Assembly: GCF_014230085.1 (NCBI RefSeq)
Contig: NZ_JACHVB010000063.1
Location: forward strand, 1 to 64,000
DNA length: 64,000 nucleotides
Origin: Ruficoccus amylovorans
GTDB taxonomy: Bacteria > Verrucomicrobiota > Verrucomicrobiia > Opitutales > Cerasicoccaceae
Direction of reading: 5' to 3'
The notes beneath the pieces are model-generated. The model saw only the letters and a program-made list of their open reading frames with translations. It ran no database searches and was not told the DNA's origin. Positions 27,029-36,700 of this stretch are shown piece by piece. The first letter of the stretch is position 1. The number at the start of each line of letters is the position of its first letter. The translations under genes were made by a program, and so were the position numbers.

Positions 27029-28770
27029 GTGCACATACGGTCCATGCCGCCGACAGGGATGTCCTGAACCTTCCGCCCATCCAGCGGATGCTGGAGGGTG
27101 TCGATCCCTCCCACATGCAGGCCCTCGCTGACGCCCCACGCGCCAAACGCCTCAGCCTGCTCTCCGATATGACCGGCCTGAGCGAACGCGAGCTGCTCGT
27201 CATGATTTCCAACGGCACCGGGCTCGATGTGCTCGACCGCTTCGAGGCCGACGCCGAGACCGCCGCCGCCATCCCGATTCGCATGATGCTCCGCTACCAG
27301 AGCGTCCCGATCAAGCCCCCGCCCGAGTGGGGCGATGTTTTCTGCATGGCCACTTCCTGGCCCCCCGACGACGAGATGCGCCAATGGCTCTACTCCGCCG
27401 TCCGCCGCGAGATCACCTTTTTCCTCGTCCTGCCCGAGAAGCTCAACCAGTTCCTCGTCGAGCGCTTCGGCGTCGGCTCCGACAGTCTTGACGACCCCGA
27501 GATGCAGGCCTTCCTCGACCAGACCGCCGAAAAGGAGGAGGAAAAGGAAGACGAAAACGCCGCCATCATCCGCTTCGTCAACGAAGTCATCGCTCAGGCC
27601 ATGCGCGACCGGGCGACGGACATCCACTTTGAGCCGCGCCGCGAATCTCTGCAAATCCGCTACCGCATCGACGGGCGACTCGTGCAGGTGCCCGTCCCCA
27701 AGAATCTCGTCGCCTACCAGGGGGCCATCATTTCGCGTATCAAGATCATGTCGCGGCTGAACATCTCCGAGAAACGCCGCCCGCAGGACGGACGTATCAC
27801 CTACGGCGGTGGCCGCGACGAGGTGGATGTGCGCGTCTCCACCCTGCCCACCATGTACGGCGAGAGCATCAGTATGCGCCTGCTCAGCGAGCAGAGCCAA
27901 CCAGCGTCCATTCAGGATCTCGGTTTTATCGAGTCCGACGAGCACGCCATCAACAAGATCCTCGACCTGCCGCACGGCATCATGCTCATCACCGGGCCGA
28001 CCGGCTCCGGCAAGAGCACCACCCTGAGCGCCTTTATGCACCGGCTCGGCACGCCCGAGCGGCGCGTCATCACCGTTGAAGACCCGATCGAATACGAAAT
28101 TCCCGAGGTCAACCAGACCCAGGTCAACCACGAGATCGGGCTGACCTTCGCCAGCGCCCTGCGCAGTGTCCTTCGCCAGGACCCGGACGTCATCATGGTC
28201 GGGGAAATCCGCGACCGCGAAACCGCCGACATCGCCGTGCGCGCCTCGCTCACCGGCCACCTTGTGCTCTCCACCCTGCACACCAACGACGCCCCTGGCG
28301 CGATCACGCGCCTGATCGACATGGAGATCGAGCCGTTTCTGATCGCCTCCTCGGTCGAGATGGTTATCGCCCAGCGCCTGGTCCGGCGGCTGTGCCAGTC
28401 GTGTGCAAAGGTGGACGACGCGGACATCACTTACGTCGGCTCCTGCCTCATGTCTCTCGGCCTGCCCCCCTCGGAAATCCAGTACGCCCACGGCATCAAG
28501 AAACCCTGCGGCTGCGAAGACTGCCGCAACCTCGGCTATCGGGGCCGGATCGGGCTGTACGAAATCCTCCGGGTGGACGACACCGTGCATGACCTGATTT
28601 ACAAGCAGGCTTCGGCGCGGGAACTGCGTAAGCGGGCGCTCGAACACGGCATGCGCACGCTCCAGGGCTGCGGCTGGCACCATGTGAAACACGGGCTGAC
28701 CAGCCTGTCCGAGATCATGCGCTACGCCGACCTCCAGTCCGAGGACGAAACCGTGGACAGCAAGAACTGA
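27025..28770 (+). CDS. gspE: Type II secretion ATPase GspE
   Basis: A 581-residue hexameric ATPase of the GspE/PilB/VirB11 superfamily. The N1E-like domain (1-150) ends in an acidic Glu/Lys linker. The N2 domain has ATDIHFEPRR, Walker A is GPTGSGKST (about 323-331), the Asp box is VEDPIEY, Walker B is VIMVGEIRDRETADIA, and the His box is TGHLVLSTLHTN. The zinc tetra-cysteine motif is CQSC (about 457) with CGCEDC (about 495-500), as in GspE. It powers pseudopilus extension at the inner membrane. It overlaps the small gene upstream by ATGA. Confidence 0.95.
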   Translation: MSAHTVHAADRDVLNLPPIQRMLEGVDPSHMQALADAPRAKRLSLLSDMTGLSERELLVMISNGTGLDVLDRFEADAETAAAIPIRMMLRYQSVPIKPPPEWGDVFCMATSWPPDDEMRQWLYSAVRREITFFLVLPEKLNQFLVERFGVGSDSLDDPEMQAFLDQTAEKEEEKEDENAAIIRFVNEVIAQAMRDRATDIHFEPRRESLQIRYRIDGRLVQVPVPKNLVAYQGAIISRIKIMSRLNISEKRRPQDGRITYGGGRDEVDVRVSTLPTMYGESISMRLLSEQSQPASIQDLGFIESDEHAINKILDLPHGIMLITGPTGSGKSTTLSAFMHRLGTPERRVITVEDPIEYEIPEVNQTQVNHEIGLTFASALRSVLRQDPDVIMVGEIRDRETADIAVRASLTGHLVLSTLHTNDAPGAITRLIDMEIEPFLIASSVEMVIAQRLVRRLCQSCAKVDDADITYVGSCLMSLGLPPSEIQYAHGIKKPCGCEDCRNLGYRGRIGLYEILRVDDTVHDLIYKQASARELRKRALEHGMRTLQGCGWHHVKHGLTSLSEIMRYADLQSEDETVDSKN

Positions 28771-28777
28771 CCGCCCG

Positions 28778-30043
28778 ATGCCGACCTACACGTACCGGGC
28801 CCTCGGTAAACGGGGACGCTATGAGAACGGGCGTATCGACGCCAACAGCAGCGACGAGGCGCGCCGTCGCCTGCGCGAGCGCGGCCTCAACCCCGTCGAG
28901 CTAAACTCGACTGGTGGCTCCTCGCAGGCCAAAAGTTCCTCACCACGCATCGCCGCCGCCGACATCAAGAAGATCGATCTGGACAAGATGCAACTTGGCC
29001 GCGCCAAGGCCGACAAGATCAGCCTCTCGCTGCTGGAGAAGATTTACCAGTTGGTGGAAAGCGGCATGCCGATGGGCGACGCCGTCAAATCCCTCAACCA
29101 GCGCCTGACCGACCCGGTGCTCCACGCCATCAGCGAAGAACTCTGGCGCGACCTGAGCGAAGGCTCCACCCTGGCCGCCGCCCTGCGCCGCCGGCCCAAG
29201 CTTTTCGACCCGACCCTGGCCTCCATGATCGAGGCGGGCGAGGCCACCGGGAACATCAAGCCCATCCTCGGCAACATCATCGAGCTGCTGGAAGCTCGAC
29301 TGGCCCTGCGCAAGGAGATCATCACCGGCCTCTCCTACCCGGCCTTCCTGCTCGTGGTTGTGTTCTTCGTCCTTATCTTCGTGCTCTTCTACCTCATGCC
29401 GAAGGTGGAAATGATGCTGCACAACATGGGCGGCGAGCTCTCGCTGGCAGCCAAGATTGTGGTCGGCTTCGCCAACTTCTCCCTCACCGGCGGCCCCATT
29501 CTCGTCGTGCTGGGCTTCGTCGCAGGCGTGGGGATTTTCCAGTGGCGCAAGACTGGCGAGGGCAAGCTCGCCACCGACCGTTTCCTGCTGCGCGTACCAG
29601 TGTTGAAAAACATCGTCATGAACGCTGAACTCAGCCGCATGGCCAATCTTTCCTCGATTCTGCTGGGCAGCGGCGTGGACACGACCGACGCGCTCAAACT
29701 GATCGAAAAGGGCTTCCGCAACGAGGAGATCCGTCAACACTTCCGCACCTGCCGCTCGCTCATTTCCGACGGAGCCTCGATCTCCTCGGCCCTGCACAGC
29801 CAGGATATCCTCGCCGACATGGACGCGGACATTCTCAGCATCAGTGAAAACACCGGCAGTCTGGTCAAGGGCTTCAGCCACATCTACCGCAACCGCCACG
29901 CCGGGCTGGAAGCACAGATGAAGCGCCTGACCACAGTCATCGCCACCGGAGCGCTGCTGTTCGTGTTTTCGCTCATCTTCCTGCTCGTTTTCGGCGTCGT
30001 CTCCTCGATCATGCAACTCAGCTCCTCCGTTCTGGGCGGATAA
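28778..30043 (+). CDS. gspF: Type II secretion inner-membrane platform protein GspF
   Basis: A 421-residue polytopic protein with an N-terminal PTYTYRALGKRG domain, two GspF cytoplasmic domains (LLEKIYQLVESGMPMGDAVK near 85 and MANLSSILLGSGVDTTDALK near 290), and hydrophobic segments at about 190-215, 225-250 and 385-415. It is the platform that turns with GspE to assemble the pseudopilus. It begins 7 bases after gspE and is the last gene of the operon. No prepilin peptidase (GspO) follows, so it must be elsewhere. Confidence 0.94.
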   Translation: MPTYTYRALGKRGRYENGRIDANSSDEARRRLRERGLNPVELNSTGGSSQAKSSSPRIAAADIKKIDLDKMQLGRAKADKISLSLLEKIYQLVESGMPMGDAVKSLNQRLTDPVLHAISEELWRDLSEGSTLAAALRRRPKLFDPTLASMIEAGEATGNIKPILGNIIELLEARLALRKEIITGLSYPAFLLVVVFFVLIFVLFYLMPKVEMMLHNMGGELSLAAKIVVGFANFSLTGGPILVVLGFVAGVGIFQWRKTGEGKLATDRFLLRVPVLKNIVMNAELSRMANLSSILLGSGVDTTDALKLIEKGFRNEEIRQHFRTCRSLISDGASISSALHSQDILADMDADILSISENTGSLVKGFSHIYRNRHAGLEAQMKRLTTVIATGALLFVFSLIFLLVFGVVSSIMQLSSSVLGG

Positions 30044-30360
30044 AAAATTGCCCGCGAAGGGACGCGAAGAAACGCCAAGTTATTCATTTCATAGGCTGCG
30101 CCATCATCAGCGAGTAGGCTACGTGGACAAAATGCGGAACGAGTCCGCGCAACCTAGAGCATGTCGCTTTAGGGTTCTCTCTCGGGCTGCGGGCGGGCTG
30201 TTAAAGCTGACAAGTGCCAGCCCCCAGATTGTTCCAGACGGAGGAGAAAAGTACCGGCGACTCTCCATGCGGACATAGGGTTAAAAACCATAACATTTAT
30301 GTTAAATATGCAAAGCGTGTATTCTTGGAACTCTCCAAGCACTCCGGCAAACTATCATCT
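30044..30360. other. Intergenic region, no gene seen
   Basis: These 317 bases between gspF and the FAD oxidoreductase gene turn AT-rich towards the end (from about 30280). An in-frame extension of the oxidoreductase gene to 30214 is open but has no family similarity. No terminator hairpin or clear promoter was recognised. Confidence 0.5.
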
Positions 30361-31929
30361 ATGTCCAGCCCCTCCACCGGCGAAACCCTGCGCTACTATT
30401 TCCAACCGAAAACCCAACTTGGGCTCAACCTAAACGTCGATCTCTGCGTTTACGGCGGCAACTCCGGGGGCATTATCGCCGCTATCGCCGCACGCCGCAA
30501 GGGCTTGAGCGTCGCCCTGCTGGAGCCGGGACTCCACCTCGGCGGGCTGACCGCCGGCGGGCTCGGACTGACCGACATCGGCAACAAGTTCGCCATCGGA
30601 GGGCTTGCGCGGGAGTTCTACCGCCGTGTCGGCCAGTGCTACGGGCAGGGCGAGAACTGGCGCTTCGAGCCGTGTGTGGCTTCGCGCGTGTTCCGCGAAT
30701 GGATGGACGAGCACGGCATCACCTGCCATACAGGAAGCTTTCTCGACACCGTGGAAATGTCCGGCGGATGTATCCAGGCTATCACTACAGAGAACGGTAT
30801 CCGCGTGCAGGCCCAACAGTTTATAGATGCCAGCTACGAGGGCGATCTCATGGCCAAAGCCAGAGTCAGCTACACGGTGGGCCGCGAGGACAACAGCCTC
30901 TACGACGAGACCTACAGCGGGGAACAGGTGCTTGAGTATCATCAGTTCACCCTCGACGTCGATCCCTACCGTATCGAGGGCGACCCCTCCAGCGGACTGC
31001 TGCCGGGGATCGATTCCGGCGACTACGTGCGCGGGCGGGGCGACCGCCGTGTGCAGGCCTACAACTTTCGTCTCTGCCTGACCGACAACCCCGACAACCG
31101 CCTCCCCATCACCGAACCCGAGGGCTACGACCGGGCGGATTACGAACTGCTCGCGCGCTATTGCCGAGCCGGGCACGTGCCCGCCTTCAGCAAGTTCGAC
31201 CGACTCATCAACAGCAAGATCGACCTCAACAACCACGGCGCCGTCTCGACCGACTACATCGGCATGAACCACGGCTTCCCCGAGGCCGGGTACGCCGAGC
31301 GCGAGAAAATCTTCCAGGCGCATGTGCGCTGGACCAAAGGGTTGCTGTGGTTCTGGGCCAGCGATCCGGCAGTCCCTGCCGAATTCCGGGATAATTTCAA
31401 TAACTGGGGCTGGTGCCGGGACGAGTTCACCGCGACAGGCGGCTTCTCTCCCGCACTCTATGTGCGTGAGGCCCGACGACTCGTCAGCGACATGGTGATG
31501 ACCGAGCACCACTGCATGGGTCGGGAAAAAATCGACGACCCGGTCTCGCTCGCCGCCTACACGATGGACTCGCACAACTGCCGCCGCCTTGTCATCGACG
31601 GCAAGGTCCGCAACGATGGCGACGTACAGGTCCACTCCGGCCCACCCTATCCAGTCTCCTACCGCAGTATCATCCCCCGGCGCGGCGAGTGCCGCAACCT
31701 CTTCATCCCCTTCTGCCTCTCGGCTTCGCACATCGCCTTTGGATCGATCCGAATGGAGCCGGTTTTCATGATCCTGTCCGAGTCCGCTGTCGAGGCGGCC
31801 GCTCTCGCGATGGAGAAAAGCATCGACGTTCAGGACGTGCCCTACCCCGAACTGCGCCAACGCCTGCTCGCCGCCGGACAGGTCATTGACCCGGTTCCTC
31901 CAGTCAAAAACATCCAGTCGGGCGAATAG
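30361..31929 (+). CDS. FAD-dependent oxidoreductase
   Basis: A 522-residue flavoprotein of the FAD_oxidored type, common in Planctomycetes and Verrucomicrobia and often labelled xanthan-lyase-like. The dinucleotide motif is VYGGNSGGIIAAIAARRKG (about residues 26-44), where the usual GxGxxG is GGNSGG. LHLGGLTAGGLGLTD and FIDASYEGDLMAKA follow, and the C-terminus has FIPFCLSASHIAFGSIRMEP. No signal peptide is seen with the ATG 30361 start. The neighbours downstream are polysaccharide-degradation genes on the other strand. The substrate is unknown. Confidence 0.85.
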   Translation: MSSPSTGETLRYYFQPKTQLGLNLNVDLCVYGGNSGGIIAAIAARRKGLSVALLEPGLHLGGLTAGGLGLTDIGNKFAIGGLAREFYRRVGQCYGQGENWRFEPCVASRVFREWMDEHGITCHTGSFLDTVEMSGGCIQAITTENGIRVQAQQFIDASYEGDLMAKARVSYTVGREDNSLYDETYSGEQVLEYHQFTLDVDPYRIEGDPSSGLLPGIDSGDYVRGRGDRRVQAYNFRLCLTDNPDNRLPITEPEGYDRADYELLARYCRAGHVPAFSKFDRLINSKIDLNNHGAVSTDYIGMNHGFPEAGYAEREKIFQAHVRWTKGLLWFWASDPAVPAEFRDNFNNWGWCRDEFTATGGFSPALYVREARRLVSDMVMTEHHCMGREKIDDPVSLAAYTMDSHNCRRLVIDGKVRNDGDVQVHSGPPYPVSYRSIIPRRGECRNLFIPFCLSASHIAFGSIRMEPVFMILSESAVEAAALAMEKSIDVQDVPYPELRQRLLAAGQVIDPVPPVKNIQSGE

Positions 31930-32043
31930 CCGCGTCCGCGTCAACGGCGAAGCGGTCACGCACAACTCGCCGCTTGCCGGTTGTCACAGCCTTACCCGCA
32001 GTTGGCGGCAAACAGCCTTTCCGCTTTGCCTTTCACAACGCTA

Positions 32044-32398
32044 GAGCAACTGTGTCCCAGGCTACCCTGGGGCGAAGTCATTTTCTCCGGCTGGGGCGAT
32101 GCCTGCGGTTAATGCCGAGCTGCTGGCTGCCCTCCCCAATCTGAAAGCGATTTTCTACAGCGCCCAGATCGTTCTCTCGACCAAGAGGGCCTGGCAACTG
32201 GCCGCCCATTCCCGGCAGAACCAAGGCTTCCCAGCCCCCTCCGACCGCGAATCGCCCGGCATGTACGGTGAGATCACCATTGGGCCACCCGTTGGAGGCA
32301 GCTGGCATGCAGATCCGGCTCTGCTCGCTGGACGAGCTTTTCGAGCAGGCCCTCGTCATGGCCTGATTCTAAACTGCTCACGGAGCACGTACATACCC
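32044..32398 (+). pseudogene. Remnant of a D-2-hydroxyacid dehydrogenase gene
   Basis: Pieces of one family appear in different frames in the right order. LPWGEVIFSGWG (from about 32060) ends in a stop. MPAVNAELLAALPNLKAIFY is at 32099, joined by an apparent deletion to IVLSTKRAWQLAAHSRQNQG, and later PGMYGE. Then CSLDELFEQALVMA is in another frame (about 32320-32355), and PDSKLLTEHV is in yet another (about 32355-32385). This matches the N-terminal and Rossmann parts of a NAD-dependent 2-hydroxyacid dehydrogenase with deletions and at least three frame changes. The catalytic C-terminus is missing. It abuts the sulfatase gene on the other strand. Confidence 0.75.
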
Positions 32399-32420
32399 CG
32401 CTGCGATAGAGAGGACAAGC

Positions 32421-33884
32421 TCAAGGCTTTCGCCAGGCAGCACTGCGCTCGCGCAGGTACGGCGTCAGGTCGAGATGGCTGTCCTTGGCCAGGGGTGCGT
32501 CAGCCTGCGGCAAGCCCTGGCGCAGACGCTCCAATACCCCGGCATAGGCCGGATCGCTCGCGAGGTTGGTATGTTCCCAGCTATCGGTCCGGTGGTCGTA
32601 GAGTTCTTCCGAGCCATCCTCGTAGCGGATGTAGCGGAAGTTCCGGTCGCGCACGCTGTGGTTATTGCGGCCATGCGTGGTAAGGGAAACATGTTCCCAG
32701 TCGGCCCGCTCGGGATCTCGCAGCAGGGGAACGAGCGAGTAGCCCTCCAGTGGCGTGCGGGCGGGAACCCCGGCCAGTTCCAACACCGTTGGATAAAAGT
32801 CGAGCAAGTTGACCGGCTGGTCGCTGGTCGCATCGGCGACAATCCCCGGCCCGGCGAAAATAAACGGCACCTTTGTCGAACGTTCCCAGAGCGCCATCTT
32901 GGCGAAGCGGTTTTTCTCGCCCAGGTGGTAGCCGTTATCCCCCATCAGCACGACGATGGTGTTGTCGGCGTAGGGGCTTCCGGCGAGGGCGTCGAGCACC
33001 TGCCCGATCTGGTAGTCGGTGAAGGCGACACAGGCCAAATAAGCTTGAACAATCGCCTGCCACTCTCCTGCCAGTTGTGCCCACTCCGTCGTCGGAAAAC
33101 CCGGAATCGTGCAAAGTATCTGTGCAATGGCGGGCACGTCGTCCATGTCATCGGGCAGGTAAGGCGGAGTCTGCATCTCATCGCGCTTGAAAAGGTCGAA
33201 CCACTTCTGCGGCACGTACCAGGGCACATGCGGGCGGACAAAACCCACGCCCATGAAGAAAGGCTCCTGAATGCCGGCGTCGATCCGCTCGACGGCCCAC
33301 TGACGAATATCGTAGTCGGGCAGTTGCTCGTCCTTTTGCGGAAAAGCCCCCCAGTCCGTACTCGTGTAACGCGGGCCAGTCCAGTTGGGCTCGAAGTTCA
33401 GACGCATGTTCTCGGACGGCTTCGGACCGAAGCTGAAGCCGGGGCCATACTCGTCAAACGAGTGGGCCATGTCTCCGGCATGAAAGAGCTTCCCCGCCCC
33501 GAGCGTATGGTAGCCGTGAGCTTCGAGCAAATCGGGCAGAAAGACCGCCTCCACGCCCCCGGGCAGGTTGTCCATGATCTGGTCGTCACGGATGTGAAAA
33601 TAAATCCCCGTCGTCGCGGCGGAACGTCCGGTCCACAATGCCGCCCGACTAGGTCCGCACAGTGGAGCCGGACAGTGGGCGTTGAGAAAGGTCAGCCCCT
33701 CCGCGGCCAGACGGTCCATATTGGGGGTGATCGCCTGCGGGTGCCCCTTCATCGGGCCGATCCAGTCATTGAGATCGTCCACCATGATGATAAGGAAATT
33801 CGGTTGCGTCGGAGTCGCTTGCGCACAGGCCAGCGTCGCAGTGACAAGAAAAGCGGATAACAGGGCGGGTAATCTCAGGGTCAT
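32421..33884 (-). CDS. Exported sulfatase (formylglycine type)
   Basis: A 487-residue periplasmic or secreted sulfatase close to iduronate-2-sulfatase types. A signal peptide (LRLPALLSAFLVTATLACAQ) is followed by the metal-binding FLIIMVDDLNDW, the formylglycine motif CGPSR with Cys76, the VLMGDNGYHLGEKNRFAK segment, and the C-terminal ELYDHRTDSWEHTNLA. ATG 33884 is chosen because it places the signal peptide at the N-terminus; ATG 33938 is in frame upstream. It lies directly downstream of a heparinase-type lyase gene on the same strand. The pair should act on a sulfated uronate polymer; which polymer is inference. Confidence 0.88.
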   Translation of the reverse strand: MTLRLPALLSAFLVTATLACAQATPTQPNFLIIMVDDLNDWIGPMKGHPQAITPNMDRLAAEGLTFLNAHCPAPLCGPSRAALWTGRSAATTGIYFHIRDDQIMDNLPGGVEAVFLPDLLEAHGYHTLGAGKLFHAGDMAHSFDEYGPGFSFGPKPSENMRLNFEPNWTGPRYTSTDWGAFPQKDEQLPDYDIRQWAVERIDAGIQEPFFMGVGFVRPHVPWYVPQKWFDLFKRDEMQTPPYLPDDMDDVPAIAQILCTIPGFPTTEWAQLAGEWQAIVQAYLACVAFTDYQIGQVLDALAGSPYADNTIVVLMGDNGYHLGEKNRFAKMALWERSTKVPFIFAGPGIVADATSDQPVNLLDFYPTVLELAGVPARTPLEGYSLVPLLRDPERADWEHVSLTTHGRNNHSVRDRNFRYIRYEDGSEELYDHRTDSWEHTNLASDPAYAGVLERLRQGLPQADAPLAKDSHLDLTPYLRERSAAWRKP

Positions 33885-34016
33885 TGCCAGACGAGGGTAG
33901 TGTTTTTCGGGCCGGGTTCGATGGTATAACGCATTCATATTGGTAACATTGTTAGTCCTCTTTGGCTTCACATGCGGACAAAAAGCAAGGGTGCGATGAA
34001 TCTTTCCGCAACACAA

Positions 34017-35909
34017 CTACCACTCAGCCAGCGGCTTGGACGGAGGTAATTTCGCCTGCCCATCGCCGCGCGGCTCGAAGAGCACTCGCCACTCGAAGTC
34101 CTCGCCGGGAGGGAGTTCCAGTTCAAAACCGAATTGGCGCAGAGCCGGATTCACCAAGTCGTACTCCGCCGGGGGAACATTCCGATCGAAGAGCCGGAAC
34201 TCGACGCCCTCCAACCCATCAGCAAAAATGTCCAGCGTCTTGCCCGCCTGGCGCAAGCGCACGCGATCGCCCATCAGCTCGATGTCAGCCTCCGTCATCG
34301 CGGCCCACCTGACCCGCGTAACCGGACGCCATGCGGGCGTGCTCACCTCGTCCTGCACGAGCAGGGAATCGCCGTTGACGAGCTTCAGCCCACGGCTCGC
34401 GCTGTCTAGCTGGCCGGCATAAACCTCCGTCATATCCACGATGGAGAAGGGGCCCAGCGGGTCGTCCGAGAACCCGATGAAGCGGGCCTCGGCGTCCACG
34501 TTCTGCAATTGGCCGTTCACGGTCAGCGTGTTATGGCTGAAATTGTTGTTGCGAAAAATCTTCCAGCGGTCGCCCGACTGGCTGCGGTCCCAGTTGTTCA
34601 AGCCGGCCTGCTCCGCGATGTCATAGGACTGCATGCCCGCGTCCACAATCCAGCGCACGCCGCTGGCCTCCAGCACAAAAGAGCCGATGTCCAGATGTGA
34701 ATGCGGGGGCGTCACCTTGCCCGCCCGTGTGCCGAAAAAAGTGGCATCATCCTCCCAGCCCGAACGGTGGAGGCTGACAGGAACCTCGCCGTCGGCATGC
34801 CAATGGTTTTGAGCCGGAGGCTGGAGGTTCTTCAACCCGGGAGCCCAGAGCAGCACCAGCGGATAGTGCTTCCAGTTGCCGCCCTCGTCGATGTGGTGGC
34901 GGATGCGTTCGCGCATGCTCCACATCAGGCTGGGGTTGCCCTGGTCCTTGGCAAACCACGGCATGGCCTCCAGCGGATATTTTCCCATCCCCGCGTCGCT
35001 GTAGTTAAACTCGGCACCCGTCGGCCCGCAGACATGCAGGTAATAGTTCGCCGTGCCCATAAAACCGGGATTGGTCTCCTTCAGGCCAAAGGTTTCACCC
35101 AGGGCGGTCTGAAGCGCCTCCAGCATAATCGCGGTGTATCCGGTGCCATAGCCCCAGTAGGTCGGGCCTTCCGGATAGGCGCCGTCAGGTTCGTATTTTT
35201 CCAGCGCGATGGGCACGTTTTTAACAGCTCGCTCCACCAGCGTGGCAGCGGCTTCGGGCTGATCCTTCATCACCGCGAGCGAGGCCATGACCAGTCCGCT
35301 GTTGCAAACCTGATTCCAGTTGCTGCCGGTGCTGACCCAGCCTCCGCCCACCAATCCGGGCTCGATGGCTTTTTCGATAATCGCCTTGCGCACGGTCTCC
35401 CGCACTTGCGGCGAAAGATCATCATAGAGCCAGTCGTAACCGATGGCCATGCCAGTCGCCATCTCCCCAACATCGAGGAAGTGGCTCGGGTTCCAACTCG
35501 GAAAAGCCGCCACCGCGAGCATCTCCTTTTCCGCTCCCTTGAGGTATTTCTTCTCGCCGCTCATGCGATAGGCAAAGGCCAGATACTCCACGCGCCGGAG
35601 GAATTCGCGCGACACCGCCAGCAGCCGCGGCCCGATCACTTGATAGGAGACCGGAGGCTCGGCGGCGTACACATCCGCCAAGGCCAGGAGGTTCGCATAG
35701 GCGTCGCGGTAAAGCGCCTCTGCCTCGATCTTATCGGCCAGCGCCTGCTCCTCGCCCTTGGGAAAAAGCAAATACGGATGCTGCCGGTCTTTGTTCTTTT
35801 CTATGCGCATGGCGACATCCGGCTCCGCGGCAAAATTCGCAGTTGGCAGGTTCATACAAGCAACGGCCAGAATAAACAGGGCGCATTTTTTTTCGACCAA
35901 GAATTTCAT
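34017..35909 (-). CDS. Heparinase II/III-like polysaccharide lyase, exported
   Basis: A 630-residue protein with a signal peptide (EKKCALFILAVACMNLPTANFA) from ATG 35909; ATG 35939 is in frame but less likely. The first half is an alpha-barrel like alginate/heparin lyases (YLAFAYRMSGEKKYLKGAEKE, MAIGYDWLYDDLSP, GSNWNQVCNSGLVMASLAV). The second half is the heparinase II/III beta-sandwich (VTPPHSHLDIGSFVLEASG, FSHNTLTVNGQLQNVDAEA). It would cleave uronic-acid bonds by beta-elimination outside the inner membrane. One base of non-coding sequence or less separates it from the upstream end of the sulfatase frame, so the two are probably one operon. Confidence 0.82.
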   Translation of the reverse strand: MKFLVEKKCALFILAVACMNLPTANFAAEPDVAMRIEKNKDRQHPYLLFPKGEEQALADKIEAEALYRDAYANLLALADVYAAEPPVSYQVIGPRLLAVSREFLRRVEYLAFAYRMSGEKKYLKGAEKEMLAVAAFPSWNPSHFLDVGEMATGMAIGYDWLYDDLSPQVRETVRKAIIEKAIEPGLVGGGWVSTGSNWNQVCNSGLVMASLAVMKDQPEAAATLVERAVKNVPIALEKYEPDGAYPEGPTYWGYGTGYTAIMLEALQTALGETFGLKETNPGFMGTANYYLHVCGPTGAEFNYSDAGMGKYPLEAMPWFAKDQGNPSLMWSMRERIRHHIDEGGNWKHYPLVLLWAPGLKNLQPPAQNHWHADGEVPVSLHRSGWEDDATFFGTRAGKVTPPHSHLDIGSFVLEASGVRWIVDAGMQSYDIAEQAGLNNWDRSQSGDRWKIFRNNNFSHNTLTVNGQLQNVDAEARFIGFSDDPLGPFSIVDMTEVYAGQLDSASRGLKLVNGDSLLVQDEVSTPAWRPVTRVRWAAMTEADIELMGDRVRLRQAGKTLDIFADGLEGVEFRLFDRNVPPAEYDLVNPALRQFGFELELPPGEDFEWRVLFEPRGDGQAKLPPSKPLAEW

Positions 35910-36028
35910 AAAGCAAAACACCATTGATAACCACGCCAAGCACCGGAACTACTCAAGACTCCTGCCTTTCGACAAAAAAGCCGAGCGCGATCGCCATGCA
36001 CAGACAGCCGCGCCCGACTCGCGATAAA

Positions 36029-36667
36029 TCAGTCGGCCACAACCAAAGTCAGCGTGGCGGGAGGTTTCCCGCTCTCCCGGGCCGCGATATTATAGAAGCG
36101 CGTTCCGTTGTGGGAAAAGGCCACCGTCGCCTTACGGTCACCAGAGTTGAGCGCCTTTATCAGCGCCTGCTTCGCGTCCTGCGCGGAACTTTTCTCAGAA
36201 CCGAAAACGATCTCACCGAGCTCGCCGGGATTCCCCGTATTCGAGCCTAAATGAATCACGTTCTGGCCCTCGCCCGCCGTAAAACCGTCCAAGTCGGTAG
36301 CGGGGACATTAGCGGGCGCGTTATTCCAGGTGATCGCCTCCTCGGTCCAGTCGTTGGCCCCTTTCCCCGTGATGAGGAAGTAGCTGGCCGAGCGCCCGCG
36401 CTTGGTCGAATAGAAGACCGTGAAGGACTCGATATCTTTAACCGGGGGAAGCCCGCTGGCATCGAACATCAGATAGCCCTTGGACACCGGACGCTCACCG
36501 CCATCCGTAGAGTCCTGGGCCTTCACATTGGTATCCGAGCCGAGATTCGTGCCGGGCAGCACCTGGTCCACTGTCGCATCAGCCGCTACCGACAGCTTCA
36601 CGGTGGCCGCGCCTGTTATGTTGGCGATCAGCACGCACGATGCTGCCACCGCCAGATATACTTTCAT
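36029..36667 (-). CDS. Exported DNRLRE/CBM96-like carbohydrate-binding protein
   Basis: A 212-residue exported protein with a signal peptide (MKVYLAVAASCVLIANITGA) and one DNRLRE/CBM96-type beta-sandwich: SVAADATVDQVLPGTNLGSDTNV, KGYLMFDASGLPP, DWTEEAITWNNAPANVP and TLTLVVAD at the end. This fold is found as a binding module beside alginate and glycosaminoglycan lyases. It has no sorting tail, unlike its neighbour at 36701-37414 with the same domain. It lies upstream of the lyase-sulfatase pair on the same strand. Confidence 0.75.
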   Translation of the reverse strand: MKVYLAVAASCVLIANITGAATVKLSVAADATVDQVLPGTNLGSDTNVKAQDSTDGGERPVSKGYLMFDASGLPPVKDIESFTVFYSTKRGRSASYFLITGKGANDWTEEAITWNNAPANVPATDLDGFTAGEGQNVIHLGSNTGNPGELGEIVFGSEKSSAQDAKQALIKALNSGDRKATVAFSHNGTRFYNIAARESGKPPATLTLVVAD

Positions 36668-36700
36668 ATTCACGATAATGCCTTATCTTCAGGTTATCAC

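Noticed and set aside
26935-28692. 585-codon minus-strand frame over gspE
   Set aside because: GspE motifs are all on the plus strand; the antisense frame has no recognisable domain.
32099-32683. 194-codon plus-strand open frame taken as an intact gene
   Set aside because: Only its first part resembles a dehydrogenase, and the rest runs antisense through the sulfatase gene; it is part of a remnant.
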